64,000 bases of DNA from JAOXRU01 sp965247735 (GCA_965247735.1 CBDFHN010000002.1:4712001-4776000), one strand, 5' to 3'. Shown: positions 42,389-51,784, counted from the first letter of the stretch. Translations and numbers: made by a program. The notes: generated by a model from the letters alone, not told the origin.

Positions 42389-43537
42389 TTGGAAACAACA
42401 GCAATTTTAGAAAAACTAGTTTCTTTTTCAATCCTTGGAGGAGAAAGTAACTTAACAATTATAACTTGGTTAAAAGAGTATATTGAAAGTTATGGTATTG
42501 AAACAACTTTAGTACCGAATAAAGAAAAAACCAAAACGTCTTTGCATTGTAGAATAGGACCACCAGTAGACGGTGGCGCTATTTTATCTGGTCATACAGA
42601 TGTTGTACCAGTTAAGGGGCAAAAATGGGATACCGATCCTTTTACTCTTATAGATAAAGGTGATGGTAAGCTTTATGCAAGAGGTGCTTCAGATATGAAA
42701 GGTTATTTAGCATGTTTTTTATCGGTATTACCACAAATGGTAGCTGCTAATCTAAAAAAGCCAATCTATTTTGCTTTTTCATATGATGAAGAAATAGGAT
42801 GTGTATCTGCACCAGAATTGGCCGAGCATATTAAATCGCATTACACAGAAACTCCAAAATATGCAATTATAGGAGAGCCTTCGATGTTACAGCCTATTAT
42901 TGGCCAAAAAGGAGTCTGCTATGTAAGTACAAAAGTTAATGGGTCTGCAGGCCATAGTAGTGCTATTCATAGAGAAGTTAGTGCTATTCATGAAAGTGCT
43001 AGGCTAATAATTTGGTTGGAAAACAAAATGGCTCAATTAGCAAAAGATAGCCGAGATGAAAGATTTGACCCTCCGCACTCCACATTACATGTTGGTCAAT
43101 TGCATGGTGGAATTGCAACAAATGTTGTCGCAGATGCCGCTACCTTTGAATGGGATGCAAGAATTATTCCTAAAGATGATTTTTATGAAATTTTAAATGA
43201 TTTTAAGGCTCATTGCAAAGAAAGAGAGCAAGAAGTAAGAAAAAAATTCCCTGATTTTAATATCACAACGACATTAGTGCATCCCTATGTGCCGGCTTTG
43301 GATACAGATGCTACTAGTGATATTGTTGCATTTACACAAAAATTAGTCGATAGTAAAACGTGGAATACGGTTGCATATGCTTCAGAAGCAGGGCAGTTTC
43401 AAGAAGCAGGTTTTCAGAGTATTATATGTGGGCCAAATTCTATTGAACAAGCACATAGAGCCAATGAGTTTGCAACGAAAGAACAATTAGAAAAAGGTGT
43501 GCAAATGATTGAAAACTTGGTTGTAGCATTTTCTTGA
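42389..43537 (+). CDS. M20 deacetylase, acetylornithine deacetylase (ArgE) type, TTG start
   Basis: A 382-residue dizinc hydrolase that removes an N-acyl group from an amino acid. Ligands and catalytic residues: SGHTDVVPV, YARGASDMKG, YDEEIGC with the catalytic Glu, IIGEPS, HSS in SAGHSSAIHRE, and the C-terminal HRANEF. In-frame TAA at 42380-42382, the transporter's own stop, and no ATG before the first conserved segment force a TTG start at 42389. It may be catabolic rather than arginine-biosynthetic, because Bacteroidota usually make arginine with succinylated intermediates and the neighbours are a transporter and a PLP enzyme. Confidence 0.88.
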   Translation: METTAILEKLVSFSILGGESNLTIITWLKEYIESYGIETTLVPNKEKTKTSLHCRIGPPVDGGAILSGHTDVVPVKGQKWDTDPFTLIDKGDGKLYARGASDMKGYLACFLSVLPQMVAANLKKPIYFAFSYDEEIGCVSAPELAEHIKSHYTETPKYAIIGEPSMLQPIIGQKGVCYVSTKVNGSAGHSSAIHREVSAIHESARLIIWLENKMAQLAKDSRDERFDPPHSTLHVGQLHGGIATNVVADAATFEWDARIIPKDDFYEILNDFKAHCKEREQEVRKKFPDFNITTTLVHPYVPALDTDATSDIVAFTQKLVDSKTWNTVAYASEAGQFQEAGFQSIICGPNSIEQAHRANEFATKEQLEKGVQMIENLVVAFS

Positions 43538-43583
43538 GAATAAGTATCAATAACAGCTTAAATACGTATAAAATAGTACGCTT

Positions 43584-44675
43584 ATGAAAAATATACGAGA
43601 AAATTATCCTGCCCTAGAAAAACGTACTTATTTCAACTCACCTTCATGTGGTTTGTTTTCTAAACAAGTGGTTGCTTATCGTAGATCGATAGATGAAGAG
43701 CATTTGCAAAACCCTCACAGTTTTAGAGCTGGTGTATACAATACAATAAAAGAGATAAAAAGAAGCATAGCTACTGCTTTTGGCGCTGAAACCGAAAGAA
43801 CTGCTTTAATTCCTAGTTGTTCTTATGGTATAAACTTGGTTTTAGAAGCTTTGGCAGACGGACAAAAAGTAATGCATCTAAAAAATGACTACCCGTCTAT
43901 AATATGGCCTTTTAGAAGTAGAAATTATCATTGTATCACTGTTGATAACGAAGATTATTCAGAAGAAGAATTAATTAAAAATATTAAGGCCCACCAAATA
44001 AAAATACTGGCGGTAAGTGCTGTACAATATTCAAATGGCGAAATTATTGCTGCCCAGACATTCAGAGCAATAAAAAAACAATTTCCAGAAATACTTATAT
44101 TGGTAGACGGCACTCAATTTTTGGGCACAGCAGCTTTTAATTTTAGAGAAAGTGGAATAGATCTTTTTGCAGCAAGCACATTCAAATGGTTATGTGCAGG
44201 TTTTGGAAACGGTGTTATGTTTATGAGCGAACAGTTGGAGGAAAAACTAAATTCAAAAGCTAGGGGGTATAATACGTATAAAAACCCGCGTAAAGAAGGA
44301 TCCCCTACTTTAGGAGAATTTTTTGAACCTGGTCATCAAGACTTGTTAGTATTTAAAACATTAGAATTTCAGGTAAAATGGCATTCAGAAATTGGCTTTG
44401 AAAATATACAAGCACAAATTAAGGAGGTGAAAATGTATCTCAGAGAAAAAATAAAAGATGAAACTCCATATAAAATAATTACTTCTGTAAATCCATATTT
44501 AGCGTCTGGAATATTGTCCGTTGATGCTCCAAAAGAATTAGTGAAATACTTGAATGCAAACAATATTGTTTGCTCCTTCAATAGGGGATTGCGATTGGGA
44601 GTTCATTTTTACAATAATCTTGAAGATGTAGATGAGCTTATAAAAAAGATAAAGGAGTTTGAATCTCTCAATTAA
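43584..44675 (+). CDS. PLP-dependent aminotransferase class V (cysteine desulfurase-like fold)
   Basis: A 363-residue fold-type I PLP enzyme. IRENYPALEKRTYFNSPSCG is the N-terminal arm, RTALIPSCSYGINLVLEAL holds the phosphate-binding turn, LVDGTQFLGT carries the PLP-binding Asp, and ASTFKWLCAGFGNG contains the Schiff-base Lys. The active-site Cys loop of true desulfurases is not seen in the C-terminal third. It resembles isopenicillin-epimerase/class V enzymes of unknown substrate. It is third in the transporter-deacetylase operon after a 46-base gap and may act on the freed amino acid. Confidence 0.87.
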   Translation: MKNIRENYPALEKRTYFNSPSCGLFSKQVVAYRRSIDEEHLQNPHSFRAGVYNTIKEIKRSIATAFGAETERTALIPSCSYGINLVLEALADGQKVMHLKNDYPSIIWPFRSRNYHCITVDNEDYSEEELIKNIKAHQIKILAVSAVQYSNGEIIAAQTFRAIKKQFPEILILVDGTQFLGTAAFNFRESGIDLFAASTFKWLCAGFGNGVMFMSEQLEEKLNSKARGYNTYKNPRKEGSPTLGEFFEPGHQDLLVFKTLEFQVKWHSEIGFENIQAQIKEVKMYLREKIKDETPYKIITSVNPYLASGILSVDAPKELVKYLNANNIVCSFNRGLRLGVHFYNNLEDVDELIKKIKEFESLN

Positions 44676-44816
44676 AATGGAGTAGTGTTGATGCCTATGG
44701 CTTTTTAAAACAAACATGGTATTAACGTTTTTTGGTTTACTGCTGGTCATTCTTTGTAAAAAAAGGTTCTTTAATTAGCTAGACATTGATTATAAAGCTT
44801 AATTCCCTTTTAATCA

Positions 44817-44848
44817 TTTGTATATCTATTAATATAGTTGTATTTTTG
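44817..44848 (+). promoter_or_regulatory. rpsA: rpsA promoter (TTTG, 20 bp, TATTTTTG)
   Basis: TTTG at 44817-44820 and TATTTTTG at 44841-44848, separated by 20 bp, are a near-ideal Bacteroidota promoter. A leader of about 110 bases follows before the rpsA ATG, long enough for autoregulatory structure. Confidence 0.75.
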
Positions 44849-44964
44849 CACTCCTTTTTACAAGAATCCAAGAAGAAAGGGACAAGAAAATTAAGTATAT
44901 AAACATCTTCTATGTTTTATTGTTAATCTTGGAACAGACATAGAATACAAATATTAATCAGCAA

Positions 44965-46809
44965 ATGGCTGAAGACAAAAACAAAGCTGTAGATGCAGCG
45001 GCAACGGAAGTTGAAAACGTAGTAGTAGAAAAAGTAGAAGTTAAGGAATTAACAGCTAAAGAACAAGAAGCATTCTTAAGTGAATTCGATTGGGAAAAGT
45101 ACGAAGAAGGTATTGAAAAAGTAGAAGACGCTAAGTTAGAGGAATTCGAAAAATTAGTAGCTGAAAACTTCGTAGATACTGCTGACGAAGAAGTTGTTAC
45201 AGGTACAGTTGCTTTCTTAACAGAAAGAGAAGCTATTATCGATATCAACTCTAAATCTGAAGGTGTAATTTCGTTAAACGAATTTCGTTACAACCCAGAT
45301 TTAAAAGTAGGAGATAAAGTAGAAGTATTAATTGATATCCGTGAAGATAAAACGGGACAATTAGTATTATCACACAGAAAAGCAAGAACTATCAAAGCTT
45401 GGGAGCGTGTTAACACAGCTCATACAGAAGGTGAAATCGTTAACGGTTTTGTTAAATGTAGAACTAAAGGTGGTATGATTGTAGACGTATTCGGTATTGA
45501 AGCGTTCTTACCAGGTTCTCAAATTGATGTGAAGCCAATTAGAGATTACGATGCTTACGTGAATAAAACAATGGAATTTAAAGTTGTGAAAATCAACCAC
45601 GAATTCAAAAACGTTGTTGTATCTCATAAAGCTCTTATTGAGGCTGATATTGAATTACAGAAAAAAGAAATCATTGGTCAATTAGAAAAAGGACAAGTAT
45701 TAGAAGGTGTTGTTAAAAACATTACTTCTTATGGTGTGTTTATTGATCTTGGTGGTGTTGATGGTTTAGTTCATATTACTGACTTATCTTGGAGTAGAAT
45801 TAATCATCCAAATGAGATTGTAGAATTAGATCAAAAATTAAATGTTGTAATCTTAGACTTTGATGATAACAAATCTAGAATACAATTAGGTCTTAAACAA
45901 TTACAGAAGCATCCTTGGGAAGCACTTAATCAAGACTTAAAAGTTGGTGATAAAGTTAAAGGTAAAGTTGTTGTAATCGCAGATTACGGTGCATTTATCG
46001 AAGTAGCTGAAGGTGTTGAAGGATTAATCCACGTTTCTGAAATGTCATGGTCTACGCACTTGCGTTCGGCTCAAGATTTCGTAAAAGTTGGTGATGAGGT
46101 TGATGCTGTTGTTCTTACTCTTGATAGAGAAGAGCGCAAAATGTCTCTTGGTATTAAGCAATTAACTCCAGATCCATGGACTGATATTACTACTAAATAT
46201 CCAGTAGCTTCAAGACACACAGGTATTGTACGTAACTTTACTAACTTTGGTGTTTTTGTTGAACTAGAAGAAGGTATTGACGGTCTTATTTATATCTCTG
46301 ATCTTTCTTGGACTAAGAAAATTAAGCATCCATCAGAATTTGTTTCTGTAGATGATAAATTAGAAATCGAAGTTTTAGAATTAGATGTTGAAGGAAGAAA
46401 ACTTAGTTTAGGTCATAAACAAACTAAAGATAATCCTTGGGATAAGTACGAAACTGAATTTGCTTTAGGTTCTACACATACTGCATCAATCTTCGAGATT
46501 GTTGACAAAGGTGCTACAATTAACTTTAACGAAGATATTGTTGCTTTCGTTCCTAGTCGTCACTTAGAAAAAGAAGACGGTAGTAAGTTAGGTAAAGGAG
46601 ATTCTGCAGAGTTTAGAATTATTGAATTCAATAAAGAATTTAAACGTGTAGTAGCTTCTCATACAGCAATTTTCAGAGAAGAAGAACAAAAGATTGTAAA
46701 AGCAGCAGTTAAAAAATCTGCAGCTCAAGCAGATGCAGCAAAACCTACTTTAGGAGATGCTAACAATGCATTACAAGCTTTAAAAGATAAAATGGAAGGG
46801 AAAAGTTAA
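44965..46809 (+). CDS. rpsA: 30S ribosomal protein S1
   Basis: The 614-residue mRNA-binding ribosomal protein. After an acidic N-terminal region (EKVEVKELTAKEQEAFLSEF) come six S1 OB-fold repeats. The central ones are nearly canonical: VLEGVVKNITSYGVFIDLGG with VDGLVHITDLSW, VKGKVVVIADYGAFIEVAEG with VEGLIHVSEMSW, and HTGIVRNFTNFGVFVELEEG with IDGLIYISDLSW. The tail is Ala/Lys-rich. Codon use is visibly more uniform than the neighbours (AAC, GAC, TAC), as in highly expressed genes. A single gene with strong promoter and terminator. Confidence 0.97.
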   Translation: MAEDKNKAVDAAATEVENVVVEKVEVKELTAKEQEAFLSEFDWEKYEEGIEKVEDAKLEEFEKLVAENFVDTADEEVVTGTVAFLTEREAIIDINSKSEGVISLNEFRYNPDLKVGDKVEVLIDIREDKTGQLVLSHRKARTIKAWERVNTAHTEGEIVNGFVKCRTKGGMIVDVFGIEAFLPGSQIDVKPIRDYDAYVNKTMEFKVVKINHEFKNVVVSHKALIEADIELQKKEIIGQLEKGQVLEGVVKNITSYGVFIDLGGVDGLVHITDLSWSRINHPNEIVELDQKLNVVILDFDDNKSRIQLGLKQLQKHPWEALNQDLKVGDKVKGKVVVIADYGAFIEVAEGVEGLIHVSEMSWSTHLRSAQDFVKVGDEVDAVVLTLDREERKMSLGIKQLTPDPWTDITTKYPVASRHTGIVRNFTNFGVFVELEEGIDGLIYISDLSWTKKIKHPSEFVSVDDKLEIEVLELDVEGRKLSLGHKQTKDNPWDKYETEFALGSTHTASIFEIVDKGATINFNEDIVAFVPSRHLEKEDGSKLGKGDSAEFRIIEFNKEFKRVVASHTAIFREEEQKIVKAAVKKSAAQADAAKPTLGDANNALQALKDKMEGKS

Positions 46810-46834
46810 TTTTTCAATCACTTATCAATAAATT

Positions 46835-46864
46835 AAAAACCACGCTTTTAGCGTGGTTTTTTTA
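46835..46864 (+). terminator. Rho-independent terminator after rpsA
   Basis: An 11-bp stem AAAAACCACGC/GCGTGGTTTTT with TTTTA loop and extended T tract, 25 bases past the stop. Confidence 0.93.
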
Positions 46865-47068
46865 TGCCAAAAATATTTTTATTGTGTTCGCTTTATAGTT
46901 TAAATGGAATGCCGAAGGAAAAAAAACAATAACCTCTACCTTGGTGCACGAAATATGTTTCGAAATAATATTTTGATTAACTAGGCAAGCCATGGAGAGT
47001 TAAATCCACTGCTGGGATTAAATGAGTTGTTTTGAAGTTTATTTTGTACATAATGCTAAATAAATATG

Positions 47069-47076
47069 TACTTTTG
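47069..47076 (+). promoter_or_regulatory. Probable pyrR promoter -7 element (TACTTTTG)
   Basis: TACTTTTG at 47069-47076 with TTTG 22 bases upstream at 47043-47046. The predicted transcript starts near 47083, which excludes an in-frame ATG at 47066 and supports the pyrR start at 47105. Confidence 0.6.
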
Positions 47077-47104
47077 TAAGACCGAAAACGTTTGGATTTT
47101 CATT

Positions 47105-47644
47105 ATGAGTCAAAAAAAACTGCTATCAGAAAAAGAGGTTGCCATTATTCTACACCGATTGTCTTGTCAGCTAGTTGAAAATCATTTAGATTTTAAAAAT
47201 ACTGTCATTATTGGACTACAGCCTAGAGGTATATTTTTGGCAGATAGGATTTGTAAGATTCTAGTGGAAGATTACGGTATTACCGATTTAAAATATGGTC
47301 ATTTAGATATTACTTTTTATAGAGACGATTTTAGAAGGGGAGATAAAACATTAGAAGCAAATTCGACCACCATAGATTTTATTGTTGAAGACAAAAATGT
47401 TATTTTTATAGATGATGTACTGTTTACAGGGCGTAGTATTAGATCTGCATTAACGGCAATACAATCTTTTGGCAGGCCTGCTGAAGTAGAATTACTGACC
47501 CTAATAGATAGAAGATTTAGCAGACATTTACCAATACAACCCAATTATAGAGGAAGACAGGTAGATGCCATAAATCGGGAGAAAGTAAAAGTGATGTGGA
47601 AAGAAAATGACGGTGAAGATGGAGTTTATTTAATAAATAACTAG
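47105..47644 (+). CDS. pyrR: PyrR-type bifunctional pyrimidine regulator / uracil phosphoribosyltransferase
   Basis: A 179-residue type I phosphoribosyltransferase-fold protein. From the ATG at 47105 it reads SQKKLLSEKEVAIILHRLSC, then IIGLQPRGIFLADRI, YGHLDITFYRDDFRR and the PRPP loop VIFIDDVLFTGRSIRSAL, ending VDAINREKVKV; all are typical of PyrR. In Bacilli it attenuates pyr operons by binding mRNA. I see no matching antiterminator structure in the 200-base gap upstream, so here it may be regulatory by another means or mainly enzymatic. pyrB follows after five bases. Confidence 0.93.
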   Translation: MSQKKLLSEKEVAIILHRLSCQLVENHLDFKNTVIIGLQPRGIFLADRICKILVEDYGITDLKYGHLDITFYRDDFRRGDKTLEANSTTIDFIVEDKNVIFIDDVLFTGRSIRSALTAIQSFGRPAEVELLTLIDRRFSRHLPIQPNYRGRQVDAINREKVKVMWKENDGEDGVYLINN

Positions 47645-47649
47645 TTAAG

Positions 47650-48579
47650 ATGAGCGAACTAAGTGTAAATCACTTATTAGGAATTAAATACTTAAATAAA
47701 AAAGATATTGATCTGATATTTGAAACTGCAGATCATTTTAAAGAGGTTATTAATCGTTCTATAAAAAAAGTACCTACACTTAGAGATATTACTATTGCCA
47801 ATATTTTTTTTGAAAATAGTACACGTACAAAGTTATCTTTTGAACTCGCTGAAAAAAGATTATCTGCTGATGTTGTTAACTTTTCAGCAGGGCAATCTTC
47901 CGTTAAAAAAGGAGAAACCTTAATTGATACGGTCAATAATATTTTATCTATGAAAGTAGATATGGTTGTTATGCGGCATTCCAATGCAGGGGCTGGTGTG
48001 TTTTTATCAAAACATGTAAAGGCAAGTATCATAAATGCAGGAGATGGAGCTCATGAACATCCAACTCAAGCCTTATTAGATTCTTTTTCTATTCGAGAAA
48101 GACTAGGAGAAGTTGGAGGTAAGAATGTATTGATTGTTGGAGATATATTACACTCAAGAGTAGCCTTATCTAATATTTTTGCATTAAAGCTTCAGGGTGC
48201 TAATGTAAAATTGTGTGGGCCTAAAACATTGATGCCAAAATATATTACAGAGTTAGGTGTTACTGTAGAAACAAATTTAAAAAAAGCACTAGAATGGTGC
48301 GATGTTGCCAATATGCTTCGGGTACAAAACGAACGTATGGATATTAGTTACTTCCCTTCCACAAGAGAGTATTCACAACAATATGGTGTTACAAAAGAAC
48401 TATTAGAATCTTTAGGTAAAGAAATTGTAATAATGCATCCAGGTCCTATAAATAGAGGTGTAGAAATTACAAGTGAAGTTGCAGATTCTAATCAATCTAT
48501 CATTTTAAATCAGGTAGAGAATGGTGTTGCCGTTAGAATGGCGGTTATTTATTTATTAGCGTCTAAGATTAAAAATTAA
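47650..48579 (+). CDS. pyrB: Aspartate carbamoyltransferase catalytic subunit
   Basis: Condenses carbamoyl phosphate with aspartate in pyrimidine synthesis. The 309 residues have the carbamoyl-phosphate motif FENSTRTKLSFELAEKRL, SVKKGETLIDT, MRHSNAGA, the HEHPTQALLD loop, ILHSRVALSN and MHPGPINRGVEI. There is no pyrI, as in trimeric class C or PyrB of this phylum. It lies in the pyrR-pyrB-orf transcript with intervals of 5 and 3 bases. Confidence 0.96.
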   Translation: MSELSVNHLLGIKYLNKKDIDLIFETADHFKEVINRSIKKVPTLRDITIANIFFENSTRTKLSFELAEKRLSADVVNFSAGQSSVKKGETLIDTVNNILSMKVDMVVMRHSNAGAGVFLSKHVKASIINAGDGAHEHPTQALLDSFSIRERLGEVGGKNVLIVGDILHSRVALSNIFALKLQGANVKLCGPKTLMPKYITELGVTVETNLKKALEWCDVANMLRVQNERMDISYFPSTREYSQQYGVTKELLESLGKEIVIMHPGPINRGVEITSEVADSNQSIILNQVENGVAVRMAVIYLLASKIKN

Positions 48580-48582
48580 AGT

Positions 48583-48915
48583 ATGATTCTTGAAAAGAAA
48601 GGGAATGTTTCTATACTGTCTCAGGAAAAGGGAACTGTTGTAGATTTTTTAAAAAAGATTAACACAGCTTACGATAAGCTAAAGGCAGATAATATTATTG
48701 TCAATTTATTTTCACTAGAAAAAATAGAAACAGAGCAATTGGCAGAGTTTTTGCAAGTATCTAAGCAGCATAAAGGAGCAAATAGATCGTTTGTAATTGT
48801 AATGAAAGCGATAAGCTATGACGAAATTCCAGAAACATTAATGGTGGTACCAACAGTACAAGAGGCTTTTGATGTAATTGAAATGGAAGAAATAGAACGT
48901 GATTTAGGACTCTAG
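48583..48915 (+). CDS. Conserved small protein between pyrB and rnz (STAS-like)
   Basis: A 110-residue cytosolic protein, alternating beta and alpha: GNVSILSQEKGTVVDFLKKI, then NIIVNLFSLEKIETEQLAEF, RSFVIVMKAISYDEIPETL and a C-terminal EEIERDLGL. The size and the order suggest a STAS-like fold, which is a guess. I recall such a gene upstream of rnz in Flavobacteriia. It lies three bases after pyrB and about 50 before rnz, so it is probably in one transcript. Function unknown. Confidence 0.75.
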   Translation: MILEKKGNVSILSQEKGTVVDFLKKINTAYDKLKADNIIVNLFSLEKIETEQLAEFLQVSKQHKGANRSFVIVMKAISYDEIPETLMVVPTVQEAFDVIEMEEIERDLGL

Positions 48916-48965
48916 TTTTGACAATGTTTGCAACAATAACCTGCTAATTAGGTAAAAATAATTCT

Positions 48966-49871
48966 GTGAAGTTAACCATTTTAGGCTGTTATGCCGCAAC
49001 ACCACGTACATTAACAAATCCTACTTCGCAAGTTTTAGAGATTAAAAATCAGTTGATTTTAATTGATTGTGGAGAAGGAACTCAGGTTCAATTACGCAAA
49101 CACAAAATCAAGTTTTCAAGGATAAAACATATTTTTATATCGCATCTTCATGGAGATCATTTTTTTGGATTACCAGGACTGATAGCTACATTTAGATTAT
49201 TGGGCAGAGATATTCCACTACATATTTATGGTCCTAAAGGAATAAAAGAAGCAGTTACCCTATTTTTAAAAGTTGGAGATTCATGGACAAATTATCCATT
49301 AGTTTTTCATGAACTTACTGAAAAAAAATCAGTAATAGTTTTTGAAGATGAAACAATAAAAGTAAGTACAATTCCTTTAGATCATAGAATTTATACCAAC
49401 GGCTATTTGTTTGAAGAAAAGCCAGGTGAACGAAAGCTAAATATAGTTGCTGTTGATGAAGCAAATATTGATGTTGCTTATTATCATAAGCTTAAGCAAG
49501 GAGGAGATGTTGTTAATGAAGATGGTGTTCTAATAAGTAATGAAACTGTTACTTTTGACCCTGAAAAAACAAAATCTTATGCATTTTGTAGTGATACAGC
49601 ATATTTAGAAAGTATAGTGCCTCTTATAAAAGATGTAGATGTTTTGTACCATGAAGCTACTTTTTTAGAGGAGCACAGTAATTTTGCAACCAAAACCAAA
49701 CATAGTACTGCCAAGCAAGCTGCAATGATTGCTAAGAAAGCTAATGCTAAGAAGTTGATTTTAGGACATTATTCTACTCGTTATGGAGATATAAATATAT
49801 TTAAAGAAGAAGCAACTACTATTTTTGAGAATGTTGTTTTAGGAGATGATGGCAAAGTGTTTGACTTATAA
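48966..49871 (+). CDS. rnz: Ribonuclease Z (tRNA 3' endonuclease), GTG start
   Basis: A metallo-beta-lactamase-fold nuclease that cuts the 3' trailer of tRNA precursors. The 301 residues show KLTILGCYAATPRTLTNPTS, the zinc motif ISHLHGDHFFGLPGLI, FCSDTAY, YHEATFLEEH, TKHSTAKQAAMIA and ILGHYSTRYGD. There is no ATG before KLTILG, and the frame is open back only to a TAA at 48945, so GTG at 48966 is taken as the start. It is probably expressed with pyrB and the small gene upstream. Confidence 0.95.
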   Translation: MKLTILGCYAATPRTLTNPTSQVLEIKNQLILIDCGEGTQVQLRKHKIKFSRIKHIFISHLHGDHFFGLPGLIATFRLLGRDIPLHIYGPKGIKEAVTLFLKVGDSWTNYPLVFHELTEKKSVIVFEDETIKVSTIPLDHRIYTNGYLFEEKPGERKLNIVAVDEANIDVAYYHKLKQGGDVVNEDGVLISNETVTFDPEKTKSYAFCSDTAYLESIVPLIKDVDVLYHEATFLEEHSNFATKTKHSTAKQAAMIAKKANAKKLILGHYSTRYGDINIFKEEATTIFENVVLGDDGKVFDL

Positions 49872-49876
49872 TAGTG

Positions 49877-49884
49877 TATTTTTG
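49877..49884 (+). promoter_or_regulatory. Probable pdxH promoter -7 element (TATTTTTG)
   Basis: TATTTTTG lies 27 bases upstream of the pdxH ATG, just past the rnz stop. A TTTG lies 13 bases upstream, which is shorter than the usual spacing. Confidence 0.45.
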
Positions 49885-49910
49885 TAGTATTTTAAATTTT
49901 AGCTTTAGTT

Positions 49911-50558
49911 ATGGATAAGGATTTAAGCGATTACAGGCAGCAATATGATAAAAGCGAGTTGTTGGAAACAACCGTATCAGATAATCCATTAGAATTGTTT
50001 CAGAAATGGTTTTATGAAGTAGAAGCTTTTGGAGGAGTTACAGAAACCAATGCTATGAGTGTTGCTACAATTGGTAAAGATGGTTTTCCTAAAACTAGAA
50101 TTGTACTCTTAAAAAAGTATACCTACGAAGGTTTTATTTTTTATACCAATTATGATAGCGAAAAAGGTAAAGCAATAGCAGCTAATTCCAATGTATGTGC
50201 CTCTTTTTTTTGGCCAAATATGGAACGTCAAGTCATAATTAAAGGTAAGGCTGAAAAAATTGCTGCCAATCTTAGCGATGGATATTTCGAATCCCGACCT
50301 AAAGGGAGCCAATTAGGAGCTTTGGTCTCTCCTCAAAGTAGTGTTATTGCTTCACGTGAAATTTTGGAGCAATCATTAAAATCACTTGAAAAAAAGTACG
50401 AAGATAAAGAAATAATACGCCCTGATAATTGGGGAGGGTATATTATTAAACCTACTTCAATTGAGTTTTGGCAAGGAAGACCCAACAGATTACATGATAG
50501 GTTACGTTACCAATATGATGCCGAATTTAATTGGGTTATGGAAAGGTTAGCACCGTAG
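49911..50558 (+). CDS. pdxH: Pyridoxamine/pyridoxine 5'-phosphate oxidase
   Basis: An FMN-dependent dimer that oxidises PNP/PMP to PLP with O2. The 215 residues read MDKDLSDYRQQYDKSELLE, NAMSVATIGKDGFPKTRIVL, then FYTNYDSEKGKAIAANSNV, CASFFWPNMERQVIIKGKAE and the C-terminal PNRLHDRLRYQYD and WVMERLAP, all canonical. It has its own weak promoter behind rnz. It is convergent with the radical SAM gene. Confidence 0.96.
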   Translation: MDKDLSDYRQQYDKSELLETTVSDNPLELFQKWFYEVEAFGGVTETNAMSVATIGKDGFPKTRIVLLKKYTYEGFIFYTNYDSEKGKAIAANSNVCASFFWPNMERQVIIKGKAEKIAANLSDGYFESRPKGSQLGALVSPQSSVIASREILEQSLKSLEKKYEDKEIIRPDNWGGYIIKPTSIEFWQGRPNRLHDRLRYQYDAEFNWVMERLAP

Positions 50559-50608
50559 TTTATAAATACAATTGTCCAAATTTTTGTAATTGATCAGATA
50601 AAACAGGA

Positions 50609-51784
50609 CTATACAGCCACTACAGTTTTAATTATCTCTTTGGCATTTAAAGCACTAATTCCTTGGTCTTTATATGTTTCTGGAAATATGGTGATCAGTC
50701 GATTTTGAATATGGGCAATAACCTTTATTAAATCTTTGCAATAAATTGAAGGGTTATTGAAGCCATTTTCTTTTTTAAATCGATGTACCAAACGTCCACC
50801 TTTACAAATATCCTTAATAGGACATTTTAAACATTGTCTACTCAATCGTGTAGTACTACTTTCATAATACAACTCACCTAAGGGGGTTTCTAAGATAGCT
50901 GTAAATTGATGTGTCTTAATGTTCATGTTTGATTTTGTAAATCCTTCTCCACAAATCTTGAGAGAATCTATAGCTTCTATTTCTCCGTTGGTTTCTATTA
51001 CTAGCACTTTAGCTTCATTATCTTCATTTTTGGTGTTAGCAATACCTAGTAGGTGACTAACGAGTCCGTTAAAGAAAATAATACCATATCTTTTTTTATC
51101 TGCAATCCAATGGTCAAATAATTTAATTAGCCAATCTGCCATTTCTGTAGTGTTCTCCGGTATTTCTATAGGAAAGTTATCATGGGTATAGTCTGGCATC
51201 AAAAAGTTTACCGAATCAGCTTGCATTTCTTTAAAAATTTTATATGTTTCTATTGGGTCTTCCTTAGTGTTTATAACACATGCTATTTCAAGGAAACCAA
51301 ATTTTTCTTTAAGAATTTTCACGCCCTTGCGTACAGATTGATAACTACCATTGCCTTTGTGGTCCACACGGTTCATATCGTGTGCTTTTTCTGTTCCATC
51401 AATACTTATACTTGGTATAATATTTAATTTTCTGAATAGTAAAGACCATTCTTCATCAAATAGAACTCCGTTGCTTTGTACATGAAATTTAAAAATAGTT
51501 TCAGGAACTTCCTTATTTATTTTTCTAGCCTTTTCCACAAAAGACAAATAAAATTCTTTTTTTATCAATAAGGGTTCACCTCCATGAAAAAGAAAAGTGA
51601 ATGTTTTTTTTGGGTATTGTTTTAAAAAAACAACAGTTTTTTCCAGAATGGCATCTACACAATCTTCCGAAATAAATTTTGGTTGCTTTTTATAGCTAGA
51701 GTCACCCATATTATACATAAAACAATAAGAACAGTTTAGGTTACACCTACTTGCTACTTTTATGACTAGTGCATTAAAATTCAT
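50609..51784 (-). CDS. Radical SAM/SPASM peptide maturase (FxsB/GrrM-like, putative cyclophane-forming)
   Basis: A 391-residue iron-sulfur enzyme that probably modifies a ribosomal peptide. The N-terminal motif CNLNCSYCFMYNMGDSSYKK has cluster Cys14, Cys18 and Cys21, and FLFHGGEPLL is the SAM-binding GGEP. SIDGTEKAHDMNR is typical of SPASM maturases. The C-terminal SPASM part has CGEGF (about 307) and CLKCPIKDICKGGRLVHRF, then ENGFNNPSIYCKDLIK. That last stretch, with C..C....C.GG...HR and GF.NPS.YC.DL, resembles FxsB/GrrM/OscB-type enzymes that make three-residue cyclophanes. The only same-strand neighbour is the precursor gene upstream, separated by a hairpin. No exporter, protease or second modifier is adjacent. 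Confidence is high for rSAM/SPASM, moderate for the chemistry. Confidence 0.93.
   Translation of the reverse strand: MNFNALVIKVASRCNLNCSYCFMYNMGDSSYKKQPKFISEDCVDAILEKTVVFLKQYPKKTFTFLFHGGEPLLIKKEFYLSFVEKARKINKEVPETIFKFHVQSNGVLFDEEWSLLFRKLNIIPSISIDGTEKAHDMNRVDHKGNGSYQSVRKGVKILKEKFGFLEIACVINTKEDPIETYKIFKEMQADSVNFLMPDYTHDNFPIEIPENTTEMADWLIKLFDHWIADKKRYGIIFFNGLVSHLLGIANTKNEDNEAKVLVIETNGEIEAIDSLKICGEGFTKSNMNIKTHQFTAILETPLGELYYESSTTRLSRQCLKCPIKDICKGGRLVHRFKKENGFNNPSIYCKDLIKVIAHIQNRLITIFPETYKDQGISALNAKEIIKTVVAV

Noticed and set aside
44676..44816. Short membrane-type ORF between aminotransferase gene and rpsA
   Set aside because: Only about 20 codons with no start context or conservation I can judge; it falls just before the rpsA promoter.
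46865..47065. PyrR attenuator upstream of pyrR
   Set aside because: I could not find paired terminator and antiterminator stems, and the TACTTTTG promoter lies at the 3' end of this gap, leaving only a short leader.
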